DNA of 64,000 bases, from assembly GCA_026874595.1 (NCBI GenBank), contig CM049306.1, forward strand, positions 22,121,019 to 22,185,018, in the 5' to 3' direction. Below, in pieces: positions 1 through 11,765 of this stretch. Numbering within the stretch: the first letter of the stretch is position 1; every line of letters begins with the position of its first letter. The notes under the pieces are model-generated. The model was not told the DNA's origin and made no database searches. It worked only from the letters and a program-made list of their open reading frames with translations. This stretch comes from Sipunculus nudus. Taxonomy: Eukaryota; Annelida; Sipuncula; Golfingiida; Sipunculidae. The position numbers were made by a program, and so were the translations under genes.

Positions 1-1240
1 TTTTATATTTATACTAATAACTTATAAAATTTGAAAAATTCAGAACTAATTTTGGGTATTCAATTGAATCTTGATTAAATAATGTTACATCCCTGACAAA
101 AAAGATCTCTAGCTTCATCAATGCCCTTGTTAAGGGAGTAAATATATTTCTTGATTTTTTACAAAGTGCATTATGTTTGGGCCCATAACTTAAAAAAAAT
201 ACACAATACTGACATCATTTCTGGCATGTGCATAGTGAATGTATAGAAAAATATGTATATTATATATGATCAAAGTCAGATCAGTGGTTTTGATATTAGG
301 CAGTCTTAAAGTGTAACATTGGGTTTTTAATGGAAAAATGAAGTTTTTCATTGATATCTCGAAGGAATTAAGTCCTAGTGACCAAATTCTTGGCATGGTA
401 GGGGATTTTGGAGACATCTAATTTTATGCCAAATTTAAGGAACTTAGAGCTGAAGCTCGGGAGCTGAGCTCTAGCAAACTGAATAACACTAGCAATATGT
501 GACATGGTGCTTGAAAACTTGAATAAAATCTACAGTTTTTGATCAACTGGTTTCAAATTTTTGGTGTTAACAGTTGAAATGCTAACAAAAACATGCTGTG
601 AAAATTAAATCCACAGCAGTTACAGCAAAAAAACGTGCCATGATCAAAGTTGGGCAAAATTTAAGGTACCAATTTTTTATTTTTGCTAATATTTTTAAAA
701 ATTTAAAAGATTTTGATCTAATTTTGGGTATACAATTTAATTTTGATTAATAAAAGTAATATTACTGGAAAAAAAGTTCTTAGCTTTAACAAGTTTTGTG
801 TTAAGTGATAAAATTTCTTTCCTGATTATTTAATAAATGCATTATGTTTGGGCCCATAACTTTTTTAAATTAAATAATACAGACCTAATTTCTGGCATGT
901 ACATAGGAATTATATAGAGGATTATTTATAGGAAATATGAGGAAAAACAGATGAGTGGTTTTGATATTAGGCAGTCCTAAAGTGTGAAAATAGGTTTCTA
1001 ATAAAAAATTGAGGTTTTTCCTTAATTTCTCAAAGGAATGAAGTCGCAAAGACCCAGTTTTCGGCTTGGTAGGAGATCTTGGGGACATCTAACATTGTGC
1101 TGAATTTTGGATTCCTAGGTCTTACGGTTTCAAAACGTGCCACATCTACGGACGGACGGACGGACGGACAGATGGACGGACGACGGACAATGGACCACGA
1201 CTATAGCTCAGATGACTTATAGTCAGCTGAGCTAAAAACA
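1..1240. repeat. Tandem ~672-bp repeat ending in ACGG run and hairpin
   Basis: Two adjacent units can be aligned by eye with an offset of about 672 bases: the phrase CTAATTTTGGGTA occurs near 46 and 718, and ATTATGTTTGGGCCCATAAC near 171 and 840. Short minus-strand ORFs at 190-417 and 885-1088 share wording (for example LPNIKTT) because they lie at the same place in each unit; they are not taken as genes. The second unit runs into an ACGG-rich microsatellite (about 1147-1190) and then a hairpin with arms TAGCTCA (1204-1210) and TGAGCTA (1228-1234), followed by an A-rich tail. Tandem units, tetranucleotide microsatellite and 3' hairpin resemble the non-autonomous Helitron/Helentron-like and 'pearl' elements described from bivalves; that classification is inference. 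The 5' end probably lies before the window. Confidence 0.6.
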
Positions 1241-1890
1241 GTTGCAGCGTTCCGTCAGAACATTTTCTTCCTTCCGAGACTTCTCCCGCCCGTTATTGAA
1301 AAGGACAAATATAACGCCCGTTGTGACTTATGTCGCACCAGAAAACGCTTGTAAAACACGTTTGAGACGTGTGTACTTCTTGTAAACACGTTTCTGGTGT
1401 TTCGATCACGGAAAATTTTCATGAGCTGAGTTCAAGGTGTTTCGAAACATGTCTATTGTTCAAACGTGTTTCTATATAAAACACCACCATGGATTTTAAA
1501 ACACTTGCGAAACGGCACTTTTTAGAGTGTATTTCAGGTTACCCCCGCACTGTTAAGATTTAACCCTCTCTGATTAAACTGTAAACCAACAAAATATGCT
1601 ATATTTTTAAACAACCCAAGCTACGAGTTTTAAAATCTAAATGAAATAGAATTGTTGCAAAGTGTTAATAATATTGTCATTTATATTTATATTGACTTAT
1701 GAACTTCACCAAAACGCATCGTATATACATAAGATATACAGAGATTCAAATTTATTTGGGAAATCAAGAAGAAAACAAATATTTGAAATTTAAGAAAATA
1801 AACATACAGAAAACTAGATTGTGTCGGAACGACACGAATGCCCCCGCCTGGAGCAAATTAGAAACAGTTTTTATTGTTTTATTTTTTTTT
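1241..1890. other. Gene-free stretch with AAACACGTTT motifs
   Basis: No supportable coding region. Between about 1350 and 1480 the palindromic AAACACGTTT-type string recurs (near 1355, 1385 and, with the centre inverted, 1460) in a region rich in GTGTTTC and GAAACAC. The 64-codon ORF at 1699-1893 is AT-rich, has no recognisable motif and is treated as chance. Confidence 0.4.
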
Positions 1891-3765
1891 TAAGTTCAGG
1901 AGCTGACATATGGTGAAAAGTAGATCAACCAGGACAAAATGCAAACTCGATCTGTAACGGGTCATTATCAAGCAACACACCAAAAATCAGGCTTTTTTCT
2001 ACAGGCATTGTGAAAAAAGTCCATACATGTGAATTTTTCATAAAAATTTCTATTTTTCATGAAATTTTTTATGTTCAGGATCTGTCATATGGTCAAAAAT
2101 AGGTCAACTGGGACGAAACGCGAACTTGATCTGTAAGTGGTCATTATGCGCCCACAGACCCAAAAATAGGCCAGTATCTGTAAGCATTGCATTGCGAAAC
2201 TAGAATAATTCTAATTCTATCTTCGAACTTGATCAAGAGTTTATCGATATACATCTTCACTGATGAAATTAAATTCTAATGGTGAATCCTTTTAGAGATA
2301 TCCCGCTCACAAGGTTAAAGTTAACGGACGCCGGACGGACGCCGGACGGACAGACGGACGGACGGACAGATTGGGTGACGACAACAGCCCATCAGCCTAT
2401 GGGCTGAGGGCTAAAAAAGGCTGTACATGTACATTTGTCATGAAAATTTCTTTTTTTTATTAAATTTTCTATGTTACGGTGCCGTCAAACATTCAAAAAT
2501 AGGTCAATCGGGATGAAACGCGAACTCGACCTGTAACAGGTCATTATCTGCCAACACACCAAAAATCAGGCTAGTTTCTACAGGCATTGTGAAAAAAGTC
2601 CATACGTGTATTTGTCATGAAAATTTTCTATTTATTCCTGAAATTTTCTATGTTAAGAACCCGTAAAACAGTCAAATTTGGTCAGCCCGGACGAAACGCA
2701 AACTCGATCTGTAACTGGTCATTTTCTGTCCACACACCAAAAATCAGGCCAATATCTGCAGGCATTGCGAAAAAAGTCCGTACATGTGTATTTGTCATGA
2801 AAATTTCTATTTTTCATGAAATTTTCTATGTTTAGGAGCCGTGAAACGGTCAAATTAGGTCAACCCGGACGAAACGCGAACTCGATCTGTAACTGGTCAT
2901 TTTCTGTCCACACACTAAAAATCAGGCCAATATCTGCAGGCATTGCGAAAAAAAGTCCGTACATGTGTATTTATCATGAAAATTTCTTTTTTTCATGAAA
3001 TTTTCTATGTTTAGGAGCCGTAAAACGGTCAAATTAAGTCAAACCGGACGAAACGCGAATTCGATCTGTATCTGGTCATTATCTGCCCACACACCAAAAA
3101 TCAGGCCAATATCTGCAGGCATTGCGAAAAAGTCCGTACATGTGTATTTGTCATGAAAATTTCTATTTTTCTATTTTTTCTATGTTTAGGAGCCGTAAAA
3201 CGGTCAAATTAGGTCAAACCGGACGAAACGCGAACTCGATCAGTAACTGGTCATTTTCTGTCCACACACCAAAAATCAGACCAATATCTGCAGGCATTGC
3301 GAAAAAAAAGTCCGTACATGTGTATTTGTCATGAAAATTTCTATTTTTCATGAATTTTTCTATGTTTAGGAGCCGTAAAACGGTCAAATTAGGTCAAACC
3401 GGACGAAACGCGAACTCGATCAGTAACTGGTCATTATCTGTCCACACACCAAAAATCAGACCAATATCTGCAGGCATTGCGAAAAAAAGTCCGTACATGT
3501 GTATTTGTCATGAAAATTTCTATTTTTCATGAAATTTTCTATGTTTAGGAGCCGCAAAACGGTCAAATTAGGTCAACCCGGACAAAACGCGAATTCGATC
3601 TGTATCTGGTCATTATCTGCCCACACACCAAAAATTAGGCCAATATCTGCAGGCTTTGCGAAAAAAAGTCCGCACAACTGTTTGATTTCGGAATGACGGA
3701 AGGACGGAATGACGGACATGGGTAAAACTATATGCCCTGGCCATTCTGTGGCGGGGGCATAAAAA
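1891..3765. mobile_element. Minisatellite-bearing element, ~179-bp units, ACGG run, 3' hairpin
   Basis: Nine units of about 179 bases follow one another. A landmark TATGTT(T/C)AGGA-type string starts near 1891, 2070, 2470, 2649, 2827, 3006, 3181, 3361 and 3540; the one long gap (2070 to 2470) is explained by a nested insertion. Each unit carries a GGTCAA...CGGACGAAACGCGAA core and a GGCATTGCGAAAAAAGTCC end. The last unit passes into an impure GACGGA run (about 3694-3719) and a hairpin with arms ATGCCC (3732-3737) and GGGCAT (3755-3760), then AAAAATG. Short plus-strand ORFs here (for example 2617-2835, 3122-3334, 3350-3532) are the same repeat read in one frame and are not genes. The plan fits non-autonomous Helentron-like or 'pearl' elements of molluscs; no rolling-circle transposase is present, so the class is inferred. 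Confidence 0.65.
2199..2415 (+). mobile_element. 217-bp hairpin-ended element nested in the 179-bp array
   Basis: The host unit reads GCATTGCGAAAAAAGTCCGTAC elsewhere in the array. Here the A-run is split after GCGAAA and resumes as AAAAAAGGCTGTAC, so the inserted DNA begins near CTAGAATAATTC and ends near GAGGGCT. It holds a GGACGCCGGACGGAC-type run (about 2325-2370) and a hairpin with arms CAGCCCAT (2385-2392) and ATGGGCTG (2399-2406), ending about 10 bases after the hairpin. No target duplication beyond the A-run can be seen. A 3' hairpin close to the terminus with insertion in a homopolymer and no clear target duplication agrees with Helitron-type elements. The ends are defined to within the ambiguity of the A-run. 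Confidence 0.6.
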
Positions 3766-4160
3766 TGTTTTGAAGGGTTAATCTGAAATCTTAGAGGGTA
3801 GTTTGAAGGGCGTGATTATTTTATATTTGGGTTGTATTGTGGAACTTGGATCACAACAAATATTGTCACACGGGTGGCCTGCAGTGTATAAGAATGACGT
3901 CTTACCAACGAAATGTTCAAAGATATAAGTGCTCCGAGATAAAGTCTTGGAAGGATTTACTATGTCCATTGTCTATTCATCTGCTTTACTCTTTGCAAAG
4001 TGATTAAATGTATATTATAGCCGTTAGTATGCGGGTCCATCTTTGTCCAGTACGTATGTATCCAAATCCCACAAACGTTCACACAAGGAGTGAGGCAAAA
4101 CATCAAGCAGCTTGATAACTGATTGTAAGAAATTAACCAATATAGCCTCAACCAATAGAT
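3766..4160. other. No gene seen
   Basis: About 400 bases without a supportable gene or repeat. Two 63-codon minus-strand ORFs (3778-3969 and 3960-4151) have no recognisable domain. Confidence 0.4.
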
Positions 4161-4350
4161 CAGAAGCGGATCCGGGGTAAGGTGGGGGGGGGGGGTCCGG
4201 ACCTTTTTTAAGGGCTTCAGACCAATTTTATGGCCTGGACACCCCCCCCCCCCCCCCTTCTGAACCTGAGGACCTTTTTTAGATTAATCATAGTCCTCCT
4301 GAGTTGGACCCCCCCCCCCCCCTTTTCCCAAATCCTGGATCCGCCCCTGT
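4161..4350. repeat. Inverted GCGGATCC element with poly-G/poly-C tracts
   Basis: The left end reads AGAAGCGGATCCGGGG and the right end is its approximate reverse complement around CTGGATCCGCCCCTG. Between them lie a G-run (about 4184-4195) and two C-runs (about 4242-4257 and 4309-4322), each next to a GGTCC/GGACC and an A/T-rich ACCTTTTTTA. Left and right halves are therefore two inverted copies of one GCGGATCC-N-poly(G) module. Related single ends occur near 42985 (minus) and 43540 (plus), so this is a dispersed family. Minus ORF 4217-4459 is a homopolymer artefact. Confidence 0.55.
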
Positions 4351-7300
4351 AGGTTTGTCTGTAAATCAACCAGTCTGTATTCAGAGTGTATAGCCCCTTT
4401 GTGCAATTGTAAGTACATATCACAGCCCGATTACCACTAATAAACGTTAGTTTCAACATAGTATGAACTAAAGTCTACTATATACTCGAGTATTTTTCTA
4501 ACATTTTCAAGCCATTTCAGGAGATTGAAGGATTGAAGGATAACCCAGCTTGAAGGATAAACTCAGTGTCGATGTTTGAGGTGCATCAGCTGAAGCAGTT
4601 TGTTTTGATTAACTATGGTACGTGTCACAGAACTGAATCTGAACCGGAAATTAAACAAGTTAAAATAAGTCCTCAGAGGGCCCGGTTATGATGTATTTGA
4701 AATCCAAAAATGTTTCTAGAGAAAAAAGTCATATCGAAAAAAAGCAATTTAGGTGCAGATAATTGTTCAGGATAGGACGTATATATTTCTGTTATATTTA
4801 CTGTTGTGATCATTATTCATTATAACACATGTTCATCAGTTGTCTGTGACGTTTTGTAAGCAGTACATATGTGATGGTATATTTTATCAATAAGGCACAG
4901 GTTTTATATTGATTAGAACGGTTTGAATATCTTAACATGATCAGAAACATCTCTCATTAATCTCCTTTTAATAGCCTGGATCAACTCCTCCCCTCTCGCA
5001 GGAGAGAAAATAACTAAAAATATACCTCTCTAAGAGGAGTCTATGCTACATTAAACAGAAAAAAAATCATTTTTTTTTATCTAAAAGCTTGAATTTTGTA
5101 CTAGCTTACTTTAATACCTGCTGATAGCTTTACCCGCTGGCGGGGGCTAATAGACGACTCTTGTCGCCTTATGAACGAGTAATCATTATTGTCAGCGATG
5201 CAAGGGAGGGTCCGCCCCTGTTGGCACGGATTTGTGACGGCATTTTGGCTAATAAGTTGAATTATAGGTTCACCAAAAGCATTTGGCATTTTTTAAACAT
5301 ATTCTTGGGGAGCTTAAACATTTACAGGTTTGGTGTTTTCTTTTTTTTTTTGTATTAATTGAGTTATGACATTTTTTTATCTAAAGGTTTCTTTCGCCGA
5401 CAGAGACATCGATCTAAATGCCCACAATTCTGTTATTTCATCGATATTAACTAGGTAATTGAACCAACCATATAAGTTATACGTATGATCACTCTATGAA
5501 AACAGATGCCTCGCAATGCCAGAACGTCATCAAGCATAGCTTACACTTAAAGCGTAACATCACAGAGCTCTGTTAGGTGTAGCTGCTGTCATATGCGATA
5601 ACAAGAGGTGCAATTTTAAGTTGCAAGATATTCAAATTATAGTTGATCAATTTCCAAATAATGTGTTACCATGAAAAGTGTAAAGTTAATCATAAGTTAC
5701 CACATTTAATGTCTATCTTGACAGACATATCCTGATAATGATATTTTTTCTAGATTACACGCTAAGTACTGAGTACGATTGTTTTAAGTCAGAGATATCC
5801 TTAAATTTACAGTAACAAAGAGGTAACGTTTCCTAAATGTTCTATCAATGAATTAATTGATATATTCTGTTGTCAGCTACAAGGTTTTAACAAAGAAAAC
5901 TGACGTTATATATTTGCATATTTTGTCCAGTTTGGGAATGTTGTTTAGAGTAGCGACAGCTCTATGACCGCCAATGCTAGGTGCGCCGCAAATAATTTTA
6001 TCGGGTCAGGAGCAAGATAACAATGTAATCTGCACATTATCACAATCAATGAAAGGACCAAGTGTCTGTGTACACACGCTACAGACCGGCAGAAGACACT
6101 TCACCTGACACTGGATTAGTCTGCCCACCCATCCGCCTAAGGTTTCTGTTAAAAACAGGCTCATGTAAGCACGGTTCTGTGCGGTGTATGGCTAGCCCGA
6201 TTGAATCGGACTCAATATTATTAGACCCTGCCATATATTGAGTCCGATAGCCATATAGTTAGAGTTTCTACAATATAAGCCTCAGACTACACGCCACCCA
6301 ATGCCCTTGTAACCAGTATCAACGGGTGTTTATTACCCCGTGCGTGCGGTCATTCTTCAGCGCCGGGCCCACAGGGGCCTGTCACAAAAGAGTTAAAAAA
6401 AAATCACTCCAAATTTGAGCCATAAAACCCCAAGAATAAGCGATATAGCCCATTCTGACATAAACAGCTTCCTTGACTACTTAATAACAACACAAGGGGG
6501 ATAAGTCCTCCAATGTCGCCCACTGACCATCTCGGCTGTCACCACTTTATTTTCAGGTAATGACCCCAAACAAACACAATAACCGCTGCTCACCTGATAC
6601 AGATGAATCAAATGCACACACGTGCACCATGAAATCGTTCATATATACGGTTATTTATGGTGTAATCCACATTGAATGAGTGTAGACTCAGTTGAAGTGT
6701 TTCAGGTATCAGCTTCATATACAAATACAATTTTTTCTTATTACAAGATCACTATTTCAGGTGTTTTATTTCAGGTGTTTTTTATATCGTTTACGTCATT
6801 TCTTAAAAACCGCTTCAGTCACTAGCAGCAGATGTTACTTACATATTGATCATGTGACTTGCATGTTAATGTTTCCTCCAGGTGACCCCACTTGTGTTGA
6901 TTGTTCTATATTCCCATATATTTTTGTATTGAATCCAATATAAATAAAAAAAAACATGAAACTTCTGTCGCATCGTTTACAAAAAAACGGAACTCTGAAT
7001 AGTTATAATTGTCTGAACATTACGTTGAGGTATACATTGTAAGTTACTAAATATCCCAGGAATGGCTGCACCTATCAGTAACAGATATCCCAGGTTTATG
7101 GATAAGGAACTGTTACGAATATATTTGCTTTTGGGATGCCTCAGTAATTTGCCTTGCACGTGCCTCCTACAGTTTCTCACTTTGATCGAGGGATGTTTTC
7201 TGTAACCTGCTGCCACTTGGATTTCTTGGTCACAACTCTAACAGCTACTATTTTCGATAACAGCTGAAATGTTATTTTAAGTTTCACAGGGAGCTTGCCA

Positions 7301-9111
7301 CCTATTTGTTATTTAAATTATCCAAATAAATTAATTTTAGATACATAATTAACTCTCGAAATGCAAATGGTGTGTAGACTCACGATTTCAGTGTGCAACC
7401 ATCTACGACAACTCCCGCCTGGCCGATAGAGAAAGACGAACCCCATTACGACTTAGACTGAATAATCCCCAAATTTCGAAGCAGTCTGATCGGCTTACAA
7501 TTTTTGGAGCTAGGCTGTAGTAATTAATTAATTAACTCTTTTTTTACGTTTCTTAGGCTTAAAGCAAGAAATACACAAAATCTCATCCACGAAAATATTA
7601 AACTAAGATTCAAATTAAAAACAATGGCTAATAAAGTTCTCTTGAATAGTCTATGTTAAAATTCAGTTGATATCATTGCCATTTATTTATCGAGAGATGA
7701 TTGCGAGTACCAGTTTTTAACAACAGTTACAATTTAGAGGGATAAAAAGGAACATTTTAAACTTTCTGGGGAACATTAAAGAGGAATCTATTTTCCTGAC
7801 GCAGCTGTTGACATTAGTTATATAATTCCTTGGTAAATATCTTTAAATAGACGAAGACGTAGTGTCACTACCATTATATCATTTACTTTTTGCTGACAAA
7901 GGGGAGGATCGTAATGCGTAACAAGGTAAACATACACGATAAATGTGTTGAACAGCGAACTGCAGGGAACGAGCACTTGTTATTTTTAGTATACGCGGAG
8001 GCGTCCCGCTCTGGATTAGCTGCTATGAGAGACTGAAATGATATATATAGATCTGACAATACATTGTACACACTAGCCCACAGGTGGGAATAAACGCTCT
8101 ACAAGATTTGTAACTGTGAAGGGAGAGATACAACGCTGAAATCAAAGGTTCTTAGTGTAAAGTTGTTCTTATCGTATGTTATTACGTGGGTGTATGATTT
8201 AAAGTCACTGTATAATCATAACTAACATTTGTTTACTTCAAAATTTCTTATCTCTTTTCAGTCTGTGTCGCTTCGAAGAAGTTCTCATCGTAACTGCCAT
8301 GTGCATCTTTTGGGGTAACTGAGGTAAAGAGTATATTTTCTGTTTCCAAAATGATTCAATGTTAATACTTTGGTACAAAAAGTTTATTGTCACGAGGTGT
8401 ATAACAATGATAACAATACAACAGTTCATTTCTTGATCCATATCTGTTTACAAAATGGAGTAGGTGATCTCAAATATGGCCGATTTTCAATAGCTGAAAT
8501 ATGGGCACAATATCAGTCCTTGGTCGGAGATCATATAAACATTGTATATAGCGCATACGTATATGGAATACCTTGTTTTGTCCTTAAACTTTTCATACCT
8601 AGCATCTAACAAAAACAAAAGTTGTGAGGCATGCTCTGTGATAAACTGCCTGGTCTTATACTGTTAATAGAAATACAGTAATTAAGTGACATTCTACATG
8701 ATTCTGCTAACTTCTGCTCATCCGTTTCTATCATAATGAGGAAGTCTTAATGTTAGTGTTTTCGTTGATTCTGCAAGATTATTTTAACTGCTCGAGATGC
8801 GGCCTCCAGAGTGATTGTGGTTATTAATAGCTGTCACCTAACTAGTTTTATTTAGGTTTGATTATGAAAATGGATTGTTCAAGACTTTACCAGAGAAAAT
8901 GACGGGACATCCGGCGCAGGTCAATCAGTCACAGTGATACAGAGAAGGATCGCATTGTCGTCATCAATGTACGTCTCATCATTTTGTATACCGTCAAAAT
9001 AGGTCGTTTATTTCCGCTTTTTTATGATACATTCATATTCTTATCACACAGTGAGGGCGTATGCCAAGAGGAACGACATATGCTTTTCATGGTTTTCATC
9101 TTTTGATTTGC
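4351..9111. other. 4.8-kb stretch without supportable genes
   Basis: Several short ORFs (5101-5358, 6692-6943, 6977-7216, 7883-8071, 8238-8609) show no recognisable domain, no paralogous copy in the window, and amino-acid composition typical of AT-rich noncoding DNA. Apart from the inverted repeat at 6205-6248 no repeat stands out. The stretch could contain intronic or regulatory host sequence, but nothing in it can be assigned. Confidence 0.4.
6205..6248. repeat. Perfect 14-bp inverted repeat
   Basis: Arms ATCGGACTCAATAT (6205-6218) and ATATTGAGTCCGAT (6235-6248) are exact reverse complements around a 16-base spacer, in a locally less AT-rich context. It could be a hairpin or the remains of a foldback element; no larger terminal repeat was found around it. 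Confidence 0.7.
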
Positions 9112-9119
9112 ATTTCAGT

Positions 9120-10433
9120 CAGGGTTGGGGCTAGGTAATTGTACCTGTACCTGTATCTGTACCTGTACCTAGGTACACAATTCAGAGTACCTGTACCTGT
9201 ACCTGGCTTTCATGAGTAGGAAGTACCTTGTACCTGTACCTGTACCTGGAACTAAAGTACCTGCACCTGGTTTAAGGTACTGCAGGTTCAAATTTGACCC
9301 TAGTACTTGAAATGGACACCAGGTTTGGGTCAATTGCATGTACAAAGCTTTCACCCCTTTCAGGGCAGTTCTCTATCTTAGGCAGGGGTAATTAAAAAGC
9401 ATTCATCCTTGAGACCTTTGTAGCTAGCTACCTGGTTAGCAAGCAGGTCAACCTCCAGCCTCTAAACAGGAAGTTCATTGCAGCATTATATTATCAGCAC
9501 AAGTATACAGCAACTAACAAAGGATAGATACAGGGAGATGCCTACATGCCCCATGTCTATAAAGTTGGCTAGTATGTACACTGAACAGGGTTGGGGCCAG
9601 GTAATTAATTGTACCTGTATCTTGGTACACAATTCATACTAGTTATATGAATTACAGGTAAGATACTGGATATGGACATCTGGTTTGGTCAAGGTACTGA
9701 GATGTCATCCCCGTCAAGGCTATTACCTAAACATGGCAGGGGTAATTACTAAGCTTTCAACCCTGCAACCTTTGAACTTGAGTGGACTTGGGCTAGTAGC
9801 ATGCTGGCCCAGCTACCTCCAGCCTCTACACAGGAAGTTAATTGTGGCTTTATCAGATATAAAGGGTACCGAGCAAAGGATATGGACAGTGTTGCTTTTA
9901 TGCCCTTTGTAGATACTTGTTGTCTAGTATTAATAAAGAACATTACTGTAGGATAAATGTAGAAGCAAAGAAAATACATAATATTTCACTGAACTCTTTA
10001 CATAAGCCAAACAAAAGCAGCACTTCCAATTTAACAGAAAAAAGTCCTAGCTCACCCATTACATACAGTTGCTGCAAACATCCTCAGTGTGCCTTTCTGC
10101 CATGAACATGTGTATTCTTACTTGCAAATTTGTTTGTATTATTGCCATGAAGTTAATATATAAAATTTATTGTAAGTGTGGTGCTCCAAGAGATTTTGAC
10201 TTTTAATCATTACTCCGAAGCTCAAAACCTGATTTGAAATATAGACATTTTATGAAAGTGTTATTTTTCTGTATTAATTACTTTGTAAGCTTTATCAGCT
10301 TCATTTATAACGTTTACTAAAGGCAATCCTTTACATTTGCCAGGTAAAATGTACCTGTACCTGTACCTAGGTACTTTCTAAAGTACCTGTACCTGTACCT
10401 AGGCACTGTCACATGTACCTGGCCCCAACCCTG
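9120..10433. mobile_element. Non-autonomous hAT-like DNA transposon with 8-bp TSD
   Basis: The element starts CAGGGTTGGGGCTAGGTA and ends with its inverted form, TACCTGGCCCCAACCCTG. It is flanked on both sides by the identical octamer ATTTCAGT (9112-9119 and 10434-10441). Terminal CAGGG and an 8-bp target duplication are hallmarks of the hAT superfamily. Subterminal zones at both ends are packed with GTACCT hexamers in both orientations, including the palindrome GTACCTAGGTAC, the kind of arrays that can bind a transposase. At 9596 a second left terminus (CAGGGTTGGGGCCAGGTA) begins, so the left about 470 bases are duplicated in tandem inside the element. ORFs 9685-9912, 9749-9979 and 9917-10105 show no hAT dimerisation or DDE motifs; no transposase is encoded, so movement would have needed one in trans. 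Confidence 0.85.
9596..9950. repeat. Second copy of the hAT-like left terminus
   Basis: Diverged direct repeat of 9120-9590. Shared landmarks in the same order are the CAGGGTTGGGG start, GGTAATTA...AAGC(A/T)TTCA, ACCTCCAGCCTCTA(A/C)ACAGGAAGTT and a GGATA(T/G)(G/A) string. It may be a tandem end duplication, or a second element nested just inside the first with its own right end lost. Confidence 0.6.
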
Positions 10434-10441
10434 ATTTCAGT

Positions 10442-11755
10442 AATCATGAAAGTGTTTGATAAGGTCCTTGTTTATGATCTCCACCTATCCATATTCATAT
10501 CCGTTTTCATCGATAATTAGCCCAGATAAACCTCACTAAAGTTATTTCATTTTGACCTAGCTTCAGCGATCTTGACCTATTTTCTAGTTCACAGGGGTAA
10601 AAAAGTGTAATTTTCAGATCTCTTCTTATCTATAAGATGTACAGACAACTTGATGAAAACCTTACAAGTATATCTGGTTCCAAGTATTTATGAATCTGAA
10701 ACGCTTTTGAAACGGTTTTGGTTCACTCCTGCGGAATTCTTTGAGACAGGCGACTCGGCACTTTTAAGTAAGGCTACATTTCAAGATAAACTATTTCACC
10801 AAGAAAGTTTAAACTTTCACAAACAGATGCCTTTTTCAATGTTTTAGTGCCGGGACAAGTTTGGTGGCAATATATTTAATAGTTTTTAATATTATGCAAA
10901 TTACGAAAATGTGACGTCAGCTCTTTCAGCTCATCTGTAAAAACGAAAGGAGGAATGATTAAATTTCAGTTCAGTTTACAGAATTTAAGTTCTTCCCAAC
11001 TATTACAGATCGATAAAAATCAGTGGGATAATCGGGGAAGGGGGTGGGCGGGAGCTGTGGTCCGGCGGGTTGGATGTAGGTAGGGGAATTAGCTGGAGAT
11101 CCGAGATTGTCATATAACCGTTACAAGAAGCCTAGTAAACGCTTTTTTGTCCTCTTAGCTTAATAGAAAAAAAACACTGGGAATAAATGTCTTGCAAATA
11201 GCTTCTTTATTTTTTAATAGGTTTCTGCAATATTTGTTTGCAATTACCAACCTTGGAAAACTTAGAAAACTGCAGCACAGAATATGACATGGTATTCTCG
11301 GAGAATTACGCAACATCTTCCACGAGAATTCAGCAGGAAACCCCAGAAAAATGTTCTTAAACAGTAACAGAGAAAAGTGTCGAAAACCGAAACATAGAAA
11401 AACGCCGAAAACAGTATTGTAGAAAAGTGTTAGAGGAAGTAACGTAGAAAAGTGTCGAAAATCGAAACGGAGAAAAGCGTACGAATCAGATATATCACAA
11501 AGTGAGGTAGGACAAGAACTCTCAGAGAATCCAAGGAAACGGTAGAAAATTGTCGATCAGTTTTCATTTCACAGTTTTAACTTCACAAGAACTGACAACA
11601 CCCTTGGTCTGAAATTTTACCCCCAAAGTCATGCTACCGTTTAAAAGATCATTCTCGACTTGTGAGAATTAAACATAGCTATCAAAGTTATCTTATTCTA
11701 TTTAACTCCGTTAGAACAACATGTATCTGACATATTTGCTGTGACTTTGCAACTT
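10442..11755. other. No gene seen; short AGAAAAGTGTCGAAAA repeats
   Basis: No supportable coding region. Around 11370-11480 an imperfect string of the type AGAAAAGTGTCGAAAAC recurs about four times. ORF 10650-10847 (65 codons) has no recognisable motif. Confidence 0.4.
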
Positions 11756-11765
11756 GTATGCTTAA

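Noticed and set aside
2617-3532. Repeated ORFs sharing QPGRNANSICNWSFSVHTPK-type wording, as if a gene family or repeat protein
   Set aside because: They arise because the 179-bp minisatellite unit is read in one frame; frames break at unit borders and no start context or domain is present.
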